DNA from: Candidatus Equibacterium intestinale
GTDB lineage: Bacteria > Bacteroidota > Bacteroidia > Bacteroidales > UBA932
Direction of reading: 5' to 3'
Length of the DNA: 15,548 bases
Assembly (NCBI GenBank): GCA_018064305.1
Contig: JAGHVP010000245.1
Coordinates: 1 to 15,548 of the forward strand
This document shows, in pieces, positions 14,797 to 15,548 of this stretch (position 1 is the first letter of the stretch; the number at the start of each line of letters is the position of its first letter). Position numbers and translations under genes: made by a program. The notes below the pieces were generated by a model. It did not search any database and was not told where the DNA came from. It saw nothing but the letters and a program-made list of their open reading frames with translations.

Positions 14797-15548
14797 ATGA
14801 TCGACTTCAGCAAAATAGAAAAAAACAACTTCTGGTATAACGCTCTATACGGTTATGTCAGGCTTGTTTACAAATATGTCTACTGGCGCCGCTTCCAGGT
14901 GGCAGGCCGTGAAAACATTCCGAAAGAGGGTGGAATGATTGTGATATGCAACCATCAGAACGGCTTGATGGACGCCCTGGGCGTGCTTTTCGCCACCCAC
15001 AACAGAAAGCCCATCTTCATTGCCAGGGCAGATATCTTCAGAAAAGATAAGATCGCCAAGCTGCTGCGTTTCATCCGCATCATGCCGGCCTTCCGCAAGC
15101 AGGACACAGGAGTGGACAGCTTGGGCAACAACCAGGAGATATTCAACCATTCGGCCCGTATAATAAATAACGGAGGCTGTGTGGCACTCTTTCCCGAGGC
15201 GGGGCATCAGGGCAGGCATTTCCTTGGGACATTCAAGAAAGGCTTCGCCAGGATGGCCTTCACAGCAGAAGAGGCCAACGGGTTCAAGGAAGATATAAAG
15301 ATCCTGCCTCTCGGCCATCACTACAGCAACTATTTCAGCATGCAGGGTGACCTGCTCATCACCATAGACAAGCCGTTTGACTTCGCCGACCTGTATGAAG
15401 AAGGGGAGAACCACCGCGAGCGTGCCCTCCACCTGCTTGCAGAGCGTGCCAGGGAAAAAGTGCAGAACCTGATGCTGGACATAGACAGCCTTGACCACTA
15501 TGAAGAGATAAACCTCCTGTGTAACATGTATGCAGGAAGGTATAAGAA
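14797..15548 (+). CDS. PlsC-type phospholipid/glycerol acyltransferase, 3' end missing
   Basis: The frame is open from the ATG at 14797 to the window end (250 full codons). The family motifs are CNHQNGLMDALGV (51-63), with His53 and Asp59, and LFPEAGHQGRHFLGTFKKGF (131-150), corresponding to the FPEG substrate-binding block. The His-to-Asp spacing is HX5D rather than the HX4D of E. coli PlsC, as in a subset of glycerol-3-phosphate or 1-acylglycerol-3-phosphate acyltransferase relatives with NHxNxxxD motifs. Such enzymes transfer a fatty acyl group to a lysophospholipid or related lipid at the inner-membrane face. There is no signal peptide; a hydrophobic patch near 14-30 may help membrane binding. 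It is divergently transcribed from the oxidoreductase gene. The exact acceptor cannot be named. Confidence 0.88.
   Translation, partial: MIDFSKIEKNNFWYNALYGYVRLVYKYVYWRRFQVAGRENIPKEGGMIVICNHQNGLMDALGVLFATHNRKPIFIARADIFRKDKIAKLLRFIRIMPAFRKQDTGVDSLGNNQEIFNHSARIINNGGCVALFPEAGHQGRHFLGTFKKGFARMAFTAEEANGFKEDIKILPLGHHYSNYFSMQGDLLITIDKPFDFADLYEEGENHRERALHLLAERAREKVQNLMLDIDSLDHYEEINLLCNMYAGRYK

Overview
The window reads as a gene-dense chromosomal segment of a Bacteroidales-type bacterium. I base this on four things: Bacteroidetes-style -7 boxes (TAnnTTTG) 21-26 nt before start codons, A-rich leaders mostly without Shine-Dalgarno sequences, Bacteroidetes-type lipoprotein and DUF families (GH78 lipoprotein, DUF4988-like, DUF5009-like, short CstA), and a moderate G+C content. 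I cannot fix the family or genus. I see no mobile elements, tRNAs, rRNAs or CRISPR arrays. All gaps between genes are under 80 bp, and genes cut by the window edges lie at both ends.

Left part (1-7755): the 3' part of a TldD metalloprotease gene runs into a convergent GH78 alpha-L-rhamnosidase lipoprotein gene. The rhamnosidase gene is divergent from a short carbon-starvation transporter gene, cstA. cstA ends 5 bp from a convergent DJ-1/YajL-like gene, which is divergent from a DUF1846 gene.

Middle part (7779-13550), the most interesting region: a four-gene minus-strand operon encodes, in order of transcription, two tandem HGSNAT-like (DUF5009/COG4299) membrane acyltransferase paralogues, a secreted SGNH hydrolase and a secreted M28-fold peptidase. 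Across a 63-bp divergent promoter region sits a large lipoprotein whose C-terminal domain is a paralogue of the operon's SGNH hydrolase, fused behind a DUF4988-like N-terminus and a Pro/Asp/Glu linker. Two trans-membrane acyl-transfer proteins between two related SGNH hydrolases suggest an envelope or extracellular system that adds and removes acyl groups on a glycan. That role is inference. One acyltransferase has Gln where its paralogue and human HGSNAT have the catalytic His. The M28 protein has Lys where the family has its general-base Glu.

Right part (13554-15548): a Gfo/Idh/MocA oxidoreductase gene is convergent with the lipoprotein gene. A divergently transcribed PlsC-type acyltransferase gene then runs off the window end.

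All four divergent gene pairs share short intergenic regions with opposed -7 boxes only a few bases apart. This fixes several start codons and suggests promoter interference or co-regulation.
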